Shown: piece after piece, positions 1 through 9,216 of the stretch
How the letters are laid out: every line of letters begins with the position of its first letter
Position numbering within the stretch: position 1 is the first letter of the stretch
NCBI GenBank assembly: GCA_022360015.1
Contig: JAKSDQ010000244.1
Coordinates: forward strand, 107,015-171,014
Length of the DNA: 64,000 bases
Source: Cytophagales bacterium
GTDB lineage: Bacteria; Bacteroidota; Bacteroidia; Cytophagales; Cyclobacteriaceae
Reading direction: 5' to 3'
Program-made: the position numbers and the translations under genes
The notes under the pieces: model-generated
What the model saw: the letters and a program-made list of their open reading frames with translations, nothing else
Database searches by the model: none
What the model was told of the DNA's origin: nothing

Positions 1-1
1 A

Positions 2-160
2 ATCACCCTGATCCCTATGGGAAGTCTCGAGCCTTCGCTTAGTTTGAAAAACATGACCCTGGGTTTGGGCGTATCGGCCTTGATAGGTACGGCTTCCGGA
101 ATTATTCCCGCAGCCATCGCCGCCCGTATGGATCCTGTAGAAGCCATCAGGACAGCTTAA
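2..160 (+). CDS. FtsX/MacB-type ABC transporter permease, C-terminal end (partial)
   Basis: Only the last 52 residues are in the window; the gene begins to the left. The tail has a hydrophobic segment containing SALIGTASGIIPAAIAARMD, followed by a DPVEAIR ending. That ending is the usual C-terminus of FtsX-fold permeases of the MacB/LolC group, where the last membrane helix is followed by a conserved DP-x-E/A-LR motif. Such proteins form the membrane part of ABC exporters or lipoprotein-release systems. The substrate cannot be told from this fragment. The call as permease is good; the subfamily is open. Confidence 0.75.
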   Translation: MTLIPMGSLEPSLSLKNMTLGLGVSALIGTASGIIPAAIAARMDPVEAIRTA

Positions 161-180
161 ACAACTTTTGTACTCCAGCT

Positions 181-206
181 ATAGCATGGCTCCATACCAT
201 ACTATG
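181..206. repeat. REP-like hairpin repeat, copy A (downstream of recA)
   Basis: This 26-base imperfect palindrome begins ATAGCATGGCTCC and ends CATACTATGA. A near-identical unit lies at 49,972-49,997, and a half copy (AAGTCATGCTATGC) lies at 6,695-6,708. It sits between two convergent genes, the permease end and recA, where a hairpin could also stop transcription. It matches no known family that I recognise. Confidence 0.5.
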
Positions 207-259
207 AAGCTAACAAGTATATATAGCCACACAAAAGTTCTCTGCCACGCCTTAATCTT

Positions 260-1288
260 CTAATCTTCAGTAGCTACAGGTTCTTCCACTTCTTCTCCTC
301 TCACTTTGGCTTTAATTTTAATTTCAAGCTCTTCCGTCAATTCAATATTATCCATCAACAGCTTTTTCACAGCATCACGGCCTTGTCCTAATTTATCCCC
401 ATTGTAAGAAAACCAGGAGCCTGACTTCTGCACAATGCCTAATTCCACCCCTAAATCCAGAATCTCCCCTACTTTTGAAATGCCTTCACCATAGATAATA
501 TCAAATTCCACCACCTTAAATGGAGGTGCTACTTTATTTTTTACCACTTTAACCCTGGTTCTGTTTCCCAGGATATTGTCAGCACTTTCCTTTATTTGTC
601 CGATCCGACGGATATCTAATCGAACGGAGGCATAAAACTTCAGGGCATTTCCACCGGTAGTGGTTTCCGGATTACCAAACATTACTCCTATCTTTTCCCT
701 TAACTGGTTAATGAAAATGCAGGCACAGCCCGATTTATTGATGGCCCCGGTTAACTTCCGCAGGGCTTGTGACATCAACCTGGCCTGTAAACCCATCTTA
801 CTTTCACCCATTTCCCCCTCTAATTCCCCTTTCGGAACCAAGGCTGCCACAGAATCAATAACAATAATATCAATAGCACCCGACCGGATCAGATGTTCGG
901 CTATTTCAAGTGCTTGTTCACCATTGTCGGGTTGTGAAATCAGAAGATTCTCGGTATCAATGCCTAACTTCTCGGCATACACCTTATCAAATGCATGTTC
1001 CGCATCTATAAAAGCTGCCAATCCGCCGGCTTTTTGCGCTTCTGCTATACAATGCATGGTAAGCGTGGTTTTACCGGATGATTCCGGACCATATATCTCC
1101 ACTACCCTACCCCTGGGAATTCCACCTACGCCCAAGGCTATATCAAGGCCGATAGATCCGGTTGGAATAGCCGGTACATCAACCACCATCTCATCACTTA
1201 ATTTCATGATGGTGCCTTTTCCATAGGTTTTTTCCAATTTATCAATGGTTAGCTGGAGGGCTTTTAGTTTTTCTGAATTATCACTCAT
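260..1288 (-). CDS. recA: Recombinase RecA
   Basis: RecA binds single-stranded DNA, drives homologous strand exchange and triggers LexA self-cleavage; it acts in the cytoplasm on the nucleoid. The 342-residue length is normal for the family. The Walker A motif GPESSGKTT is at residues 67-75, a Walker B-type [10 protein letters not shown] lies near residue 140, and the L2 loop contains [15 protein letters not shown]. The C-terminus is short and acidic, as usual. The ATG at 1288 gives the expected N-terminus ([12 protein letters not shown]). It is transcribed alone, convergent with the permease fragment. No obvious SOS box could be picked out by eye upstream. Confidence 0.99.
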   Translation of the reverse strand: MSDNSEKLKALQLTIDKLEKTYGKGTIMKLSDEMVVDVPAIPTGSIGLDIALGVGGIPRGRVVEIYGPESSGKTTLTMHCIAEAQKAGGLAAFIDAEHAFDKVYAEKLGIDTENLLISQPDNGEQALEIAEHLIRSGAIDIIVIDSVAALVPKGELEGEMGESKMGLQARLMSQALRKLTGAINKSGCACIFINQLREKIGVMFGNPETTTGGNALKFYASVRLDIRRIGQIKESADNILGNRTRVKVVKNKVAPPFKVVEFDIIYGEGISKVGEILDLGVELGIVQKSGSWFSYNGDKLGQGRDAVKKLLMDNIELTEELEIKIKAKVRGEEVEEPVATED

Positions 1289-1479
1289 ATCCTTACATTT
1301 GAGAAATTGTATTTTGTGAATTTACTATGATTGCAACCAATTAACAAATGAGGGGGAAAGTATTTAAAGAAGTTTTTCAGATTTTGAATTTCTGTCTGAC
1401 AACTATCTTTTTCCCGTAAAAATATGGTTTTTTTTGTGATTTAAATACTTAAAAGCCAATAAAATGGCTATTGTTTTTT

Positions 1480-2508
1480 ATGAGTAGAAAAAAAATGCTT
1501 TATAGCTTCATATTGGTTGTATCAGCTTTGATTATCTGGCAATGGCCATTGCTGTATTATGCTTACGTGCAAGCAAAAGGCCAGTGGCATGTCGTCACTG
1601 ATACCCGGGAGGTCGATGATATGCTGAACGACCCGCAAACGCCTGACTCCATTAAATTTAAACTCCAACTTGTCCGGGAGGTTAAAAGTTTTGCTGTAGA
1701 CTCGCTGGGTATTAACCCAACTGATAATTATACCAGTGTATTTGACCAAAAAGGCAAACCTATTCTATGGGTGGTAACAGCTTGCCCGCCTTTTGAAATG
1801 AAGGCAAAAGAATGGTCGTTCCCATTCATCGGATCCTTTTCTTACAAAGGTTTTTTCAGATATGAAATGGCTGAAGAAGAAGAAAAAAAATGGAAGGACC
1901 AGGGTTTCGATACTAATATCCGCACCACAGGCGGATGGTCTACCCTCGGATGGTTCAGAGACCCTATCTTATCTAATATGCTGAACCGAAAGGCCGGGGA
2001 TCTGACAGAGCTTATTATTCACGAGTTAACACACGGCACCTTGTTTGTGAAAGACTCAGTGCAGTTTAACGAAAACCTGGCGACATTTATCGGCACAAAA
2101 GGAGCAGAGATTTTTCTTACACAAAAATTCGGGATGAACTCACCTGAGTTTATCACCTATATGCAGGACAATGAGGATAGTGAAAAGTTTACCAATCACA
2201 TACTGGCAGGAGCCATTGGCCTCGATAGTTTGTATCAGACCTTCGGCAATCTGCCAGACCATGAAAAGATTGACAAAAAGCAGGGCTTCATCCAAAAAGT
2301 TTTTGACAACATCGACACACTCAGCCTCCACAGAAAAGCTGATTATGCAAGGTATTATGAAAACTATGAGGCCAATAACACTTTTTTCATGTCTTACCTC
2401 AGGTACAGGGAAAAGCAGGGTGATTTTGAAAAAACCTTCCGGGAAGAATTCGGTGGTGACTTAAAAAAATACCTCCTATATTTAAAATCTCAATATCCTT
2501 CAATTTAA
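1480..2508 (+). CDS. Predicted zinc aminopeptidase, PF10023 family
   Basis: This is a putative membrane-anchored metallopeptidase of the PF10023 (COG4324, predicted aminopeptidase) family. One N-terminal hydrophobic segment (LYSFILVVSALIIWQWPLL) is followed by a soluble domain. The zinc site is visible as HELTHGT near residue 182 and NENLATFIG about 16 residues later, which supplies the third ligand glutamate. The open frame extends to a TTG at 1471, but the ATG at 1480 (MSRKKMLYS) leads directly into the membrane segment and is the more natural start. It stands alone between recA and the DUF3108 gene. Substrates of the family are not established to my knowledge. Confidence 0.8.
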   Translation: MSRKKMLYSFILVVSALIIWQWPLLYYAYVQAKGQWHVVTDTREVDDMLNDPQTPDSIKFKLQLVREVKSFAVDSLGINPTDNYTSVFDQKGKPILWVVTACPPFEMKAKEWSFPFIGSFSYKGFFRYEMAEEEEKKWKDQGFDTNIRTTGGWSTLGWFRDPILSNMLNRKAGDLTELIIHELTHGTLFVKDSVQFNENLATFIGTKGAEIFLTQKFGMNSPEFITYMQDNEDSEKFTNHILAGAIGLDSLYQTFGNLPDHEKIDKKQGFIQKVFDNIDTLSLHRKADYARYYENYEANNTFFMSYLRYREKQGDFEKTFREEFGGDLKKYLLYLKSQYPSI

Positions 2509-2624
2509 ATTTGGAATAATTTTTGAAACTTTGCAAAAGGTTCACCTTTTGTTTAAAGCAAAGTCTTTATAATTAAATTGTTAATCTATATCTTGAATGG
2601 CATAACAAGCCTTTTTTAAATTTC

Positions 2625-3434
2625 ATGAAAATTAAATTAGGTTCCATGTTGCTCACCCTCCTGATCAGCTTGCTTATGCAAAGTGATGAGAACGACTATC
2701 GCCAAATTCAAAATAACAGCTTTAATGTGGGGGAAAAACTGGAATACAGAGTGCACCTGGGCTTTTTAAGCGGGGCATATGCTACCATAGACATCGGCGA
2801 AACCATCTACACCATCAATGAGCGGCCTTGTTTCAGGATAAACATACACGGGAGAACGGCCGGGGTAATTGATTTGTTTTACAAGGTACGGGATACGTGG
2901 GGTTCATATCTGGATACAGCCGCTATTGTGCCACAAAGGTTTTACAGATACATCAGGGAAAATAAATACAGAAAAAATGAAATCGTCGATTTTGACCATT
3001 TCAACGATTCTGTAACCGTAGCCAGGTTAGATAAAAAAACCATGAAGTTAAAGGAGAAAGTAAACTTTCCCATATCTAACAATGCTCAGGACCTGGTGAG
3101 TGGTGCCTTTTACCTGCGTACCATGGACCTGAATAAAAAGAAAAGGGGAGATATGATTTATATCAAAGGTTTTTTTGACGATGAATCCTATAACATAAAA
3201 ATAAAATACCTGGGCACGGAAAAACTTAAAACAAAAGTCGGAACCTTCGAAACCCATGTAATGGCCCCCATGCTTCCTGAAAACAAGCTTTTCAGGGGAA
3301 AAGAAGCGATAAAATTGTGGTTATCGAAAGACAACAATAAGATCCCCCTTAAGATACAAGCTGAAATGTTTGTAGGCGCTGTTGAGATCGATATCAAGAG
3401 CTATGAGAACCTGCGAAACAAAGTCTACCAATAA
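2625..3434 (+). CDS. DUF3108 domain-containing exported protein
   Basis: This is a 269-residue protein with an N-terminal hydrophobic signal (MKIKLGSMLLTLLISLLMQS), predicted to be periplasmic. The body shows the DUF3108 (PF11306) pattern: FNVGEKLEYRVHLGFLSGAYATI near the N-terminus, a middle DTWGSYLDTAAIVPQRFYR segment, and a C-terminal WLSKDNNKIPLKIQAEMFVG strand with VEIDIKSYE. DUF3108 proteins adopt a lipid-binding beta-fold and have no well-defined reaction. It has its own upstream gap and no clear operon partners. The family call is confident; the function is unknown. Confidence 0.8.
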   Translation: MKIKLGSMLLTLLISLLMQSDENDYRQIQNNSFNVGEKLEYRVHLGFLSGAYATIDIGETIYTINERPCFRINIHGRTAGVIDLFYKVRDTWGSYLDTAAIVPQRFYRYIRENKYRKNEIVDFDHFNDSVTVARLDKKTMKLKEKVNFPISNNAQDLVSGAFYLRTMDLNKKKRGDMIYIKGFFDDESYNIKIKYLGTEKLKTKVGTFETHVMAPMLPENKLFRGKEAIKLWLSKDNNKIPLKIQAEMFVGAVEIDIKSYENLRNKVYQ

Positions 3435-3517
3435 CTTACAATGTATTAAGAAATTGTTAACCGCTTTTTAATAATACCAATTCTGGCTAATTTTGATTTA
3501 AATCCGGAACATTAAAT

Positions 3518-4852
3518 ATGGTTCAGAGGCTTTTTGTAATCATTTTGTTAGTTTTAATTTGTTTTCACACCGCGATGGCCCAACCCGTGGTCATACACGC
3601 GAAATTGGATAACATTAACAACAATCAGCCTGTTTTTATCTATCGTCTTTTTGGGCCTGAGTCTTTAAAAGTTGATTCGACCATTGCCATTGACGGCCTG
3701 TTCTCTTTCCAATATCCGGATAGTCTACCTCGTGGGTTTTACAAAATCGGCGTTGATGAAAATAAAAGTGTCACCCTTATTCTTGGCCGGGAAAGTTTCA
3801 ATATGGAGGGGGATTTAAGCCAGCCGTTGTCAATACAATATAAAAACTCTGCTGAAAACAAGCTGTTTAAAGAATTTGCCGCATTCAACAGGCATATGCA
3901 GATGACCAATCAGAAAATCATTCAAAAAGCACAAATTATCAGCATTTCTGGGGAAAAAGATAAGGAATCAAACCATTTTCAAAACCAGATAGACTCACTG
4001 AAACGGGAACAAGCTATATTCTATCAAAAGCTATCTGAAGAAAACCCCGGCTTGCTTATCAGTAAAATAGTACGAACCTTTATACTTCGTACAGATCTGA
4101 GTAAAGAGACATTTTTCAGCGCTGAAGAGTTGTCGGACATTGAATTCACCCGTGGAGATATGCTTTTGGGAAAAATTAACCAATACTATCAGCGCTATGT
4201 ACCGAGAAACATCGAGGGCTGGCTGGCTGCTGCCGATCAGTTGGTGGCAAAAACCAAGGCCGGAAGTGCACATCGTGAAGTAATTTATTTATCCCTGATA
4301 AGCCTGTTCATGAAAGGCGCCCCTGATAACCTGTGGGATGTGGCAGACAAATATGGCAATGACTTTCCCCAATCAAAACATTACCTCGACCTGGTCTCCA
4401 CATTGCCTCCACCGGCGCCAAGAGTCGGTGAGCAGGCACCGGATATCATATTACCTGACCAGCATGGGGTCATACAAAAGCTTTCAGCCCTCAGGGGCAG
4501 TTATGTCCTGGTAGATTTCTGGGCCTCGTGGTGCGGGCCTTGCCGGAGAGAGAACCCTAATGTCGTCAGGGCGTATCTTAAATTTAAGAAATACGGTTTT
4601 AAAGTTTTGGGTGTATCACTCGACCACAATAAAGAAAAGTGGCTTGCGGCGATCGAAAAGGATCAGCTTATGTGGGGGCACATTTCCGACCTTAAAGGAT
4701 GGAAAAGCGAAGGGGCCGCCAAGTATCAGGTAAGAAGCATTCCCGCATCGTTTCTGGTTGATCCCCAAGGAAAAATAATTGCCAAAAACCTAAGGGGGCC
4801 GGTTTTGGATTCCACCCTGGAAAAACTATTAATTAATGCATCAAAAAACTAA
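3518..4852 (+). CDS. DUF4369 / TlpA-like thioredoxin-fold protein
   Basis: This is a periplasmic or membrane-attached thiol oxidoreductase of the Bacteroidota DUF4369-TlpA type. After a signal peptide (IILLVLICFHTAMA, cleavage near AMA-QP) comes a beta-rich DUF4369 domain (about residues 22-110), a helical linker, and a C-terminal AhpC/TSA-thioredoxin domain from about residue 305. The redox motif is WCGPCRREN near residue 337, with the cis-proline loop at VRSIPASFLVDPQGKI. It most likely reduces or isomerises disulfides of exported proteins. The response-regulator gene starts 11 bases after its stop, so the three genes may be co-transcribed. Confidence 0.9.
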   Translation: MVQRLFVIILLVLICFHTAMAQPVVIHAKLDNINNNQPVFIYRLFGPESLKVDSTIAIDGLFSFQYPDSLPRGFYKIGVDENKSVTLILGRESFNMEGDLSQPLSIQYKNSAENKLFKEFAAFNRHMQMTNQKIIQKAQIISISGEKDKESNHFQNQIDSLKREQAIFYQKLSEENPGLLISKIVRTFILRTDLSKETFFSAEELSDIEFTRGDMLLGKINQYYQRYVPRNIEGWLAAADQLVAKTKAGSAHREVIYLSLISLFMKGAPDNLWDVADKYGNDFPQSKHYLDLVSTLPPPAPRVGEQAPDIILPDQHGVIQKLSALRGSYVLVDFWASWCGPCRRENPNVVRAYLKFKKYGFKVLGVSLDHNKEKWLAAIEKDQLMWGHISDLKGWKSEGAAKYQVRSIPASFLVDPQGKIIAKNLRGPVLDSTLEKLLINASKN

Positions 4853-4863
4853 CTCGAATAAAA

Positions 4864-5553
4864 ATGTCTGAAAAGCGAAATTTCAAAGTGTTGATAGTTG
4901 ATGACGAAGAGGATATCCTTGAATTGTTAAAATACAACCTTGAAAAAGAAGGTTATCTTGTGAAAACGGCACTCGATGGCAGAGAAGGCGTGAAAATTGC
5001 CAAAAAATTTATTCCTGACCTTATCTTACTGGACATCATGATGCCCAAGCAGGATGGCGTAGAAACCTGCCGTCAGCTCAGGGAAATCCCTGACCTGAAC
5101 GGAACTTATATAACATTTTTGACCGCCCGGTCGGAAGAATACTCCGAAGTAGCTGCCTTTGAGGTAGGAGCCGATGACTACATCACCAAACCCATTAAGC
5201 CACGAGCCTTAATGAGCCGTTTAAAGGCCTTGTTTAGACGAGAGGGCATGAAAAAGGATGATAAAGATATCATTGAAATTGGTGGATTGTCCATTAACAG
5301 GACCAGTTATACGGTCAACGTCAACGATAAGCCGGTTACCTTGCCCAAAAAGGAGTTTGAATTGCTTTATTACCTCGCGCAAAATCCGAATAAAGTCTTT
5401 AACCGTGATGAACTGCTGCAAAACATATGGGGAACCGATGTGTATGTGCTGGCGCGCACAGTTGATGTCCATATCAGGAAAGTCAGGGAAAAAATCGGTG
5501 AAGGATTTATTTCCACGGTAAAGGGTGTAGGATATAAATTTCAATTGAATTAG
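4864..5553 (+). CDS. OmpR/PhoB-family response regulator
   Basis: This 229-residue transcription factor has an N-terminal receiver domain and a C-terminal winged helix. The acidic pocket (VDDEED) is at residues 12-17, the phosphoacceptor is Asp57 in LILLDIMMP, and the conserved lysine is in DYITKPIKPR. The DNA-binding domain carries LPKKEFELLYYLAQNPNKVF and the recognition-helix region RTVDVHIRKVREKIG. It is paired with the histidine kinase 31 bases downstream. The domain arrangement and kinase type resemble PhoB-PhoR, but no pst or pho genes are nearby, so phosphate control is only a guess. Confidence 0.93.
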   Translation: MSEKRNFKVLIVDDEEDILELLKYNLEKEGYLVKTALDGREGVKIAKKFIPDLILLDIMMPKQDGVETCRQLREIPDLNGTYITFLTARSEEYSEVAAFEVGADDYITKPIKPRALMSRLKALFRREGMKKDDKDIIEIGGLSINRTSYTVNVNDKPVTLPKKEFELLYYLAQNPNKVFNRDELLQNIWGTDVYVLARTVDVHIRKVREKIGEGFISTVKGVGYKFQLN

Positions 5554-5584
5554 TATCTTAGTACTAATTTAAAGAAAACATACA

Positions 5585-6607
5585 GTGAATTCCAGGGGAC
5601 TTGCCTTGCTTTTGGCAGCTTCAATTTCTATCGTCACTACGGCCTTTCTGTCATTGCTTAATGTAGAGGTAGATGCTTTGATCGTAACTTTTGTTATTGC
5701 ATTCTCATCTTCCTACCTGCTTATTCATATCATTCTCAACTTTTTGATTTTTAATGAAATCAAAAAAATACAAAGTGATGTGAAAAAACTTAATAAGAAA
5801 GAAATTGAATTTGAGAACACCGGAAATTTCAATCCTCTGAATCCATTGAAGCGGATACAGGAAGAAATTCATGCTTATGCGGTTTCCAAACAGGAAGAAA
5901 TAGACCAGTTGCGAAAAACTGAAAATTTCCGCAGAGAGTTTATTGCTGACATATCGCATGAATTGAAAACACCCATTTTTAGTGCCCAGGGGTTTGTTCA
6001 TACCCTGCTAGATGGTGCCATAGAGGATAAAAAAGTCAGACAAAAATTCCTCAAAAAAGCAGCTAAAAGCCTGGATGGTCTGGATGTGCTGGTACAGGAT
6101 CTGCTTACTTTGTCGCAAATGGAAACCGGACAGATCAAAATGCAATTTGAACGGTTCAACATATTTGCTGTGGTCAATGAAGTGTTTGAACAATTGGAGG
6201 GGGAGGCCGAAAAGAAAGAAATTGATATGGGCTTTGCTGAGTCCACCAGCCCGCAGGTTTTTGTAGTAGCCGATCAGCAACGAATTTACCAGGTTATGGT
6301 TAATCTTATTTCCAACGCCATAAAATACACTAAAAAGGAGGGCTCCGTCAGGGTTAGTTTTGAAGAAAGAAAAAAAGATGTTGTGATCGCTGTTTTTGAC
6401 AATGGCCGGGGCATTCCTGAGGAGGATATCAACCGCATCTTTGAAAGATTTTACAGGGTGGAAAAAAGCCGGTCCAAACATAAAGGGGGAACGGGTCTTG
6501 GCCTGGCTATTGTAAAACACGTGCTGGAAGCCCACGACACAAAAATCGAGGTAAAAAGCACTGTAGGCGAAGGGTCGACTTTCAGCTTTGCATTGCCCGC
6601 AGCCTGA
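5585..6607 (+). CDS. Sensor histidine kinase (PhoR-like)
   Basis: This is a 340-residue membrane kinase partnered with the regulator just upstream. Two N-terminal hydrophobic segments (about residues 4-22 and 30-55) are joined by a very short loop, so there is almost no periplasmic sensor. A charged linker follows, then the HisKA box FIADISHELKTPIF (His near residue 125) and the HATPase_c N, G1 and G2 boxes (NLISNAIKYT, FDNGRGIPEED, GGTGLGLAIVKH). The frame opens with GTG, and no ATG precedes the first membrane segment in this frame. The short loop suggests that it senses a membrane or cytoplasmic signal. Confidence 0.92.
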   Translation: MNSRGLALLLAASISIVTTAFLSLLNVEVDALIVTFVIAFSSSYLLIHIILNFLIFNEIKKIQSDVKKLNKKEIEFENTGNFNPLNPLKRIQEEIHAYAVSKQEEIDQLRKTENFRREFIADISHELKTPIFSAQGFVHTLLDGAIEDKKVRQKFLKKAAKSLDGLDVLVQDLLTLSQMETGQIKMQFERFNIFAVVNEVFEQLEGEAEKKEIDMGFAESTSPQVFVVADQQRIYQVMVNLISNAIKYTKKEGSVRVSFEERKKDVVIAVFDNGRGIPEEDINRIFERFYRVEKSRSKHKGGTGLGLAIVKHVLEAHDTKIEVKSTVGEGSTFSFALPAA

Positions 6608-6906
6608 TTTTTTTACGTCTTCATTCCTTTTTTAAAAGGCAATCTAATACACAACAAAAAGTATTGACCATCTGATAATCAATAGCTGGCGCCAAAGTCA
6701 TGCTATGCTGTGCAATGATTAATCGCAAAGACACACATGCTGGTAATTATTATGATTTTCCCATCCAACATAAGTAAGAAATCGCCAGTACCTTTATAAC
6801 ATTAATCCAGATTTAATCTAAATCGATATAATTAATCTTTTGTTAATTTTTCTATAATTAAAGATTAATATTTAATGTGGAAATTTGTAGCGTGGAAAGT
6901 ATGATT

Positions 6907-7167
6907 ATGAAAATGTCCCATACAACTGAAAATGGAGCCATCCGTCACGTACGGTCATGGTTAAAAGATAAACTGATCAATTGGGAAAGCTACGAATCAC
7001 TGGAGTGGTCAGACGTGGTGCAGGTGAATGTCCCTCCATACAAGTATGTGGTTTACCACAAATTCAACCACAAAAATGATAAAGGTTATATGAATCGGTG
7101 CAGTGTAACTTTTTATCTCGACAAGAGCGGACATGTGGTGAATTTCCATGAATGGAGTAACTCCTGA
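6907..7167 (+). CDS. Small hypothetical protein
   Basis: A reading frame of 96 codons opens at GTG 6877, with ATG candidates at 6901, 6907 and 6913. I chose 6907 (MKMSHTTENG), giving about 86 residues. The protein is soluble and rich in aromatic and basic residues (VPPYKYVVYHKFNHKNDKGY, then CSVTFYLDKSGHVVNFHEW), suggesting a small beta-sheet fold. No signal peptide or family is recognised. It is isolated, preceded by about 270 AT-rich bases and followed by a G-rich non-coding stretch. Confidence 0.5.
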   Translation: MKMSHTTENGAIRHVRSWLKDKLINWESYESLEWSDVVQVNVPPYKYVVYHKFNHKNDKGYMNRCSVTFYLDKSGHVVNFHEWSNS

Positions 7168-7493
7168 ATTGAGTTTGAGAGTGGGTGTGAGTGTGAGTGG
7201 GTGAGTTTTGGGGACTGGAGGGGGGCAAAACGGGGGTAGGCAATCGTCTTAGTTAATATCTATTGCTTTTCCTGAAAATATATTTGGATAGAATGATGCT
7301 GGGTTTTGAAAATATTGGACAATACGAAATGGGTGAATAAGCATAAGGGTCGTAGGTGTGTGTTTTGAGCAGGGAAGGGGTGTTTTGTTGGATGGTTGGT
7401 TGGTTTTCTATGTAATTTGGGGGAAAGCATAGGGGTGGGCTAATATTTCGAAGGGATTGGAGTGCACATTACCCTAATTTAATCTGACTTTTG
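7168..7493. other. Non-coding G-rich intergenic stretch
   Basis: No gene is seen here. The plus strand is strikingly G-rich and C-poor. It begins with a low-complexity GTGAG tract (7,176-7,204) and then has G-runs at 7,199-7,201, 7,210-7,213, 7,220-7,225 and 7,232-7,236, separated by 6-8 bases, a pattern able to form a relaxed G-quadruplex. Further G/T-rich sequence (GGTTGGTTGG near 7,395) follows. It separates the small hypothetical gene from the rluA-like gene. Confidence 0.5.
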
Positions 7494-7501
7494 TAGTTTT
7501 G
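7494..7501 (+). promoter_or_regulatory. TAnnTTTG -7 box upstream of the rluA-like gene
   Basis: TAGTTTTG fits the Bacteroidota sigma-A -7 consensus TAnnTTTG. It ends only 5 bases before the ATG at 7507, so a transcript from it would begin at or next to the start codon. No clear -33 TTTG is seen 19-21 bases upstream, which lowers confidence. Confidence 0.4.
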
Positions 7502-7506
7502 CCCTT

Positions 7507-8220
7507 ATGGGTAAATTAAAATTCGAGGAGCTGATTCTTTTTGAGAATGACAATTACATAGTTATCAACAAACCTGCCTTTGTAGCCAGTCTTGATGACC
7601 GGAATGATGAGATCAACATATTAGGTCTTGCTAAACGATATAATCCCCAGGCTCAGCTATGCCACCGGCTGGATAAGGAAACCTCCGGGGCATTGGCCAT
7701 TGCAAAAAAACCGGAGGCATACCGGGCGCTTTCCCTGCAATTTGAAAAACGGGAAGTGATTAAGGAATATCATGCCGTCGTGGAGGGCATCCATAATTTC
7801 AACAATCTGACGATTGATGCGCCCATATTTATGTCAGGAAAAGGTACAGTCAGAATAGATAATCAACGTGGTAAGATGTCGAGCACTACCGTTAATACGC
7901 TCAAAGCCTTCAGGGTTCATACATTACTGGCGTGCTTTCCTCATAGCGGAAGGATGCACCAAATCAGAATACATCTCGCTTACCGTAAAGCCCCGATCAT
8001 TGGTGACCTTATTTATGGAGGGCGTCAGTTCTACTTGTCAAGCATCAAAAAACACTACCACCTGAAAAAAGGCACAGAAGAATGGCCACTCATTAAAAGA
8101 ATTGCATTGCACGCCAGACAACTGGAATTCAAGGACCTTACCGGTAAAGGCTTGAAGATTGATGCAGATTATCCAAAAGATTTTTCGGTTTTATTGAAAC
8201 AGCTTGAAAAAAACAGATGA
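7507..8220 (+). CDS. RluA-family RNA pseudouridine synthase
   Basis: This 237-residue enzyme converts uridine to pseudouridine in rRNA or tRNA. The catalytic motif HRLDKETSG is at residues 53-61, with the nucleophile Asp56. It is preceded by the family's N-terminal VINKPAFVASLDDR loop and followed by CFPHSGRMHQIRIHLAY and GDLIYGG, typical of RluA/RluC/RluD enzymes. There is no S4 domain, so it resembles the short RluA-like group. The target base cannot be assigned. A -7 box lies directly upstream, so the message may lack a leader. Confidence 0.9.
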   Translation: MGKLKFEELILFENDNYIVINKPAFVASLDDRNDEINILGLAKRYNPQAQLCHRLDKETSGALAIAKKPEAYRALSLQFEKREVIKEYHAVVEGIHNFNNLTIDAPIFMSGKGTVRIDNQRGKMSSTTVNTLKAFRVHTLLACFPHSGRMHQIRIHLAYRKAPIIGDLIYGGRQFYLSSIKKHYHLKKGTEEWPLIKRIALHARQLEFKDLTGKGLKIDADYPKDFSVLLKQLEKNR

Positions 8221-8270
8221 ATCGGAAATACTTCCATCTACATCGAAAAGGCAATTATTTTTATTCTGAT

Positions 8271-8302
8271 ATTGCATTTCAAAAAATAAGCCTCTATCTT
8301 TG
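8271..8302 (+). promoter_or_regulatory. Ribosomal-protein promoter (rplM operon)
   Basis: This is a good match to the Bacteroidota promoter: ATTG at 8,271-8,274 and TATCTTTG at 8,295-8,302, separated by 20 bases. Transcription would start near 8,307-8,309, giving a leader of about 45 bases before the GTG start of rplM. Confidence 0.6.
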
Positions 8303-8353
8303 TGTCCCTTTTTAGGGGAGTGTAATATATATAATATTGATAATATAAAAAGA

Positions 8354-8797
8354 GTGGACACTTTAAGCTATAAGACTATCTCTGCCAACAAGCAGACCGT
8401 TGATAAGCAATGGGTAATTGTAGATGCCGACTCCAAGGCGCTGGGCAGGTTGGCGAGTGAGGTGGCAAAAATCGTCAGGGGTAAAAACAAGCCAGGGTTT
8501 ACACCTCACGTTGACTGCGGAGACCACGTAATCGTTATTAATGCGGACAAGATTAAGTTGACCGGTAAAAAGTGGGATCAAAGAGTATATCTATCATATA
8601 CCGGCTATCCCGGCGGACAGAAACAAACTACACCAAGACAACTAAAAGCGAAGTCCTCTACCTTGTTGGTAGAAAGGGCGGTAAGAGGGATGCTTCCTAA
8701 AAACAGGCTGGGAAGGAAGATATTTAAAAATTTGCATGTTTATGAAGGTGCTGAGCATCCTCATGAAGCGCAACAACCAAAAGAAGTTAAATTCTAA
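8354..8797 (+). CDS. rplM: 50S ribosomal protein L13
   Basis: L13 is an early-assembly protein of the large ribosomal subunit. The frame is open from 8,300, but the conserved N-terminus ([14 protein letters not shown]) starts with GTG at 8,354, so 147 residues are called. Conserved features are [37 protein letters not shown], the YPGG turn and the [20 protein letters not shown] segment. The extra upstream codons cover the promoter and leader and are not expected to be translated. rpsI follows 11 bases after the stop, the usual L13-S9 pairing. Confidence 0.96.
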   Translation: MDTLSYKTISANKQTVDKQWVIVDADSKALGRLASEVAKIVRGKNKPGFTPHVDCGDHVIVINADKIKLTGKKWDQRVYLSYTGYPGGQKQTTPRQLKAKSSTLLVERAVRGMLPKNRLGRKIFKNLHVYEGAEHPHEAQQPKEVKF

Positions 8798-8808
8798 AAA
8801 TAAAGTTA

Positions 8809-9195
8809 ATGGACGTCGTTAATTCAATTGGTAGGAGGAAGACATCAGTAGCCAGGATCTATCTTAAGCCCGGAAAAGGAGAAATAACTGTCAACGACAA
8901 GTCACTGGAAACTTACTTTCCCACGGAAATATTACGGGTGGTAGTAAAGCAACCGTTGACCAAGGTGGAGGGAGCCGCTGATTATGATATCAACATCAAT
9001 GTAGGCGGTGGTGGATTTAAAGGTCAGGCCGAGGCAGTCAGGTTGGCTATTGCCAGGGCTCTTTGTGAGGTAAATCCTGAATTCCGCAGCCCTTTGAAAT
9101 CAGAAGGTTTCCTTACCAGGGACCCCAGAATGGTTGAACGGAAAAAATATGGTAGAAGAAAGGCCAGAAGAAGATTTCAATTTAGTAAACGATAA
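8809..9195 (+). CDS. rpsI: 30S ribosomal protein S9
   Basis: S9 is a small-subunit protein whose C-terminal tail reaches the P-site tRNA. The 128-residue protein shows [20 protein letters not shown] at the N-terminus, [21 protein letters not shown] in the middle, and ends with the diagnostic basic tail [13 protein letters not shown]. It is the second gene of the rplM-rpsI-rpsB-tsf block, 21 bases ahead of rpsB. Confidence 0.98.
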   Translation: MDVVNSIGRRKTSVARIYLKPGKGEITVNDKSLETYFPTEILRVVVKQPLTKVEGAADYDININVGGGGFKGQAEAVRLAIARALCEVNPEFRSPLKSEGFLTRDPRMVERKKYGRRKARRRFQFSKR

Positions 9196-9216
9196 TATAA
9201 CAATCATCACTTTTAA

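Noticed and set aside
660..1226. 188-codon plus-strand frame inside recA
   Set aside because: Antisense shadow of recA with biased composition and no family features.
7176..7186. Shared 11-base core TGAGAGTGGGT with 16,202-16,212 (opposite strand) as a repeat family
   Set aside because: The match is too short and low in complexity to claim a family from two copies.
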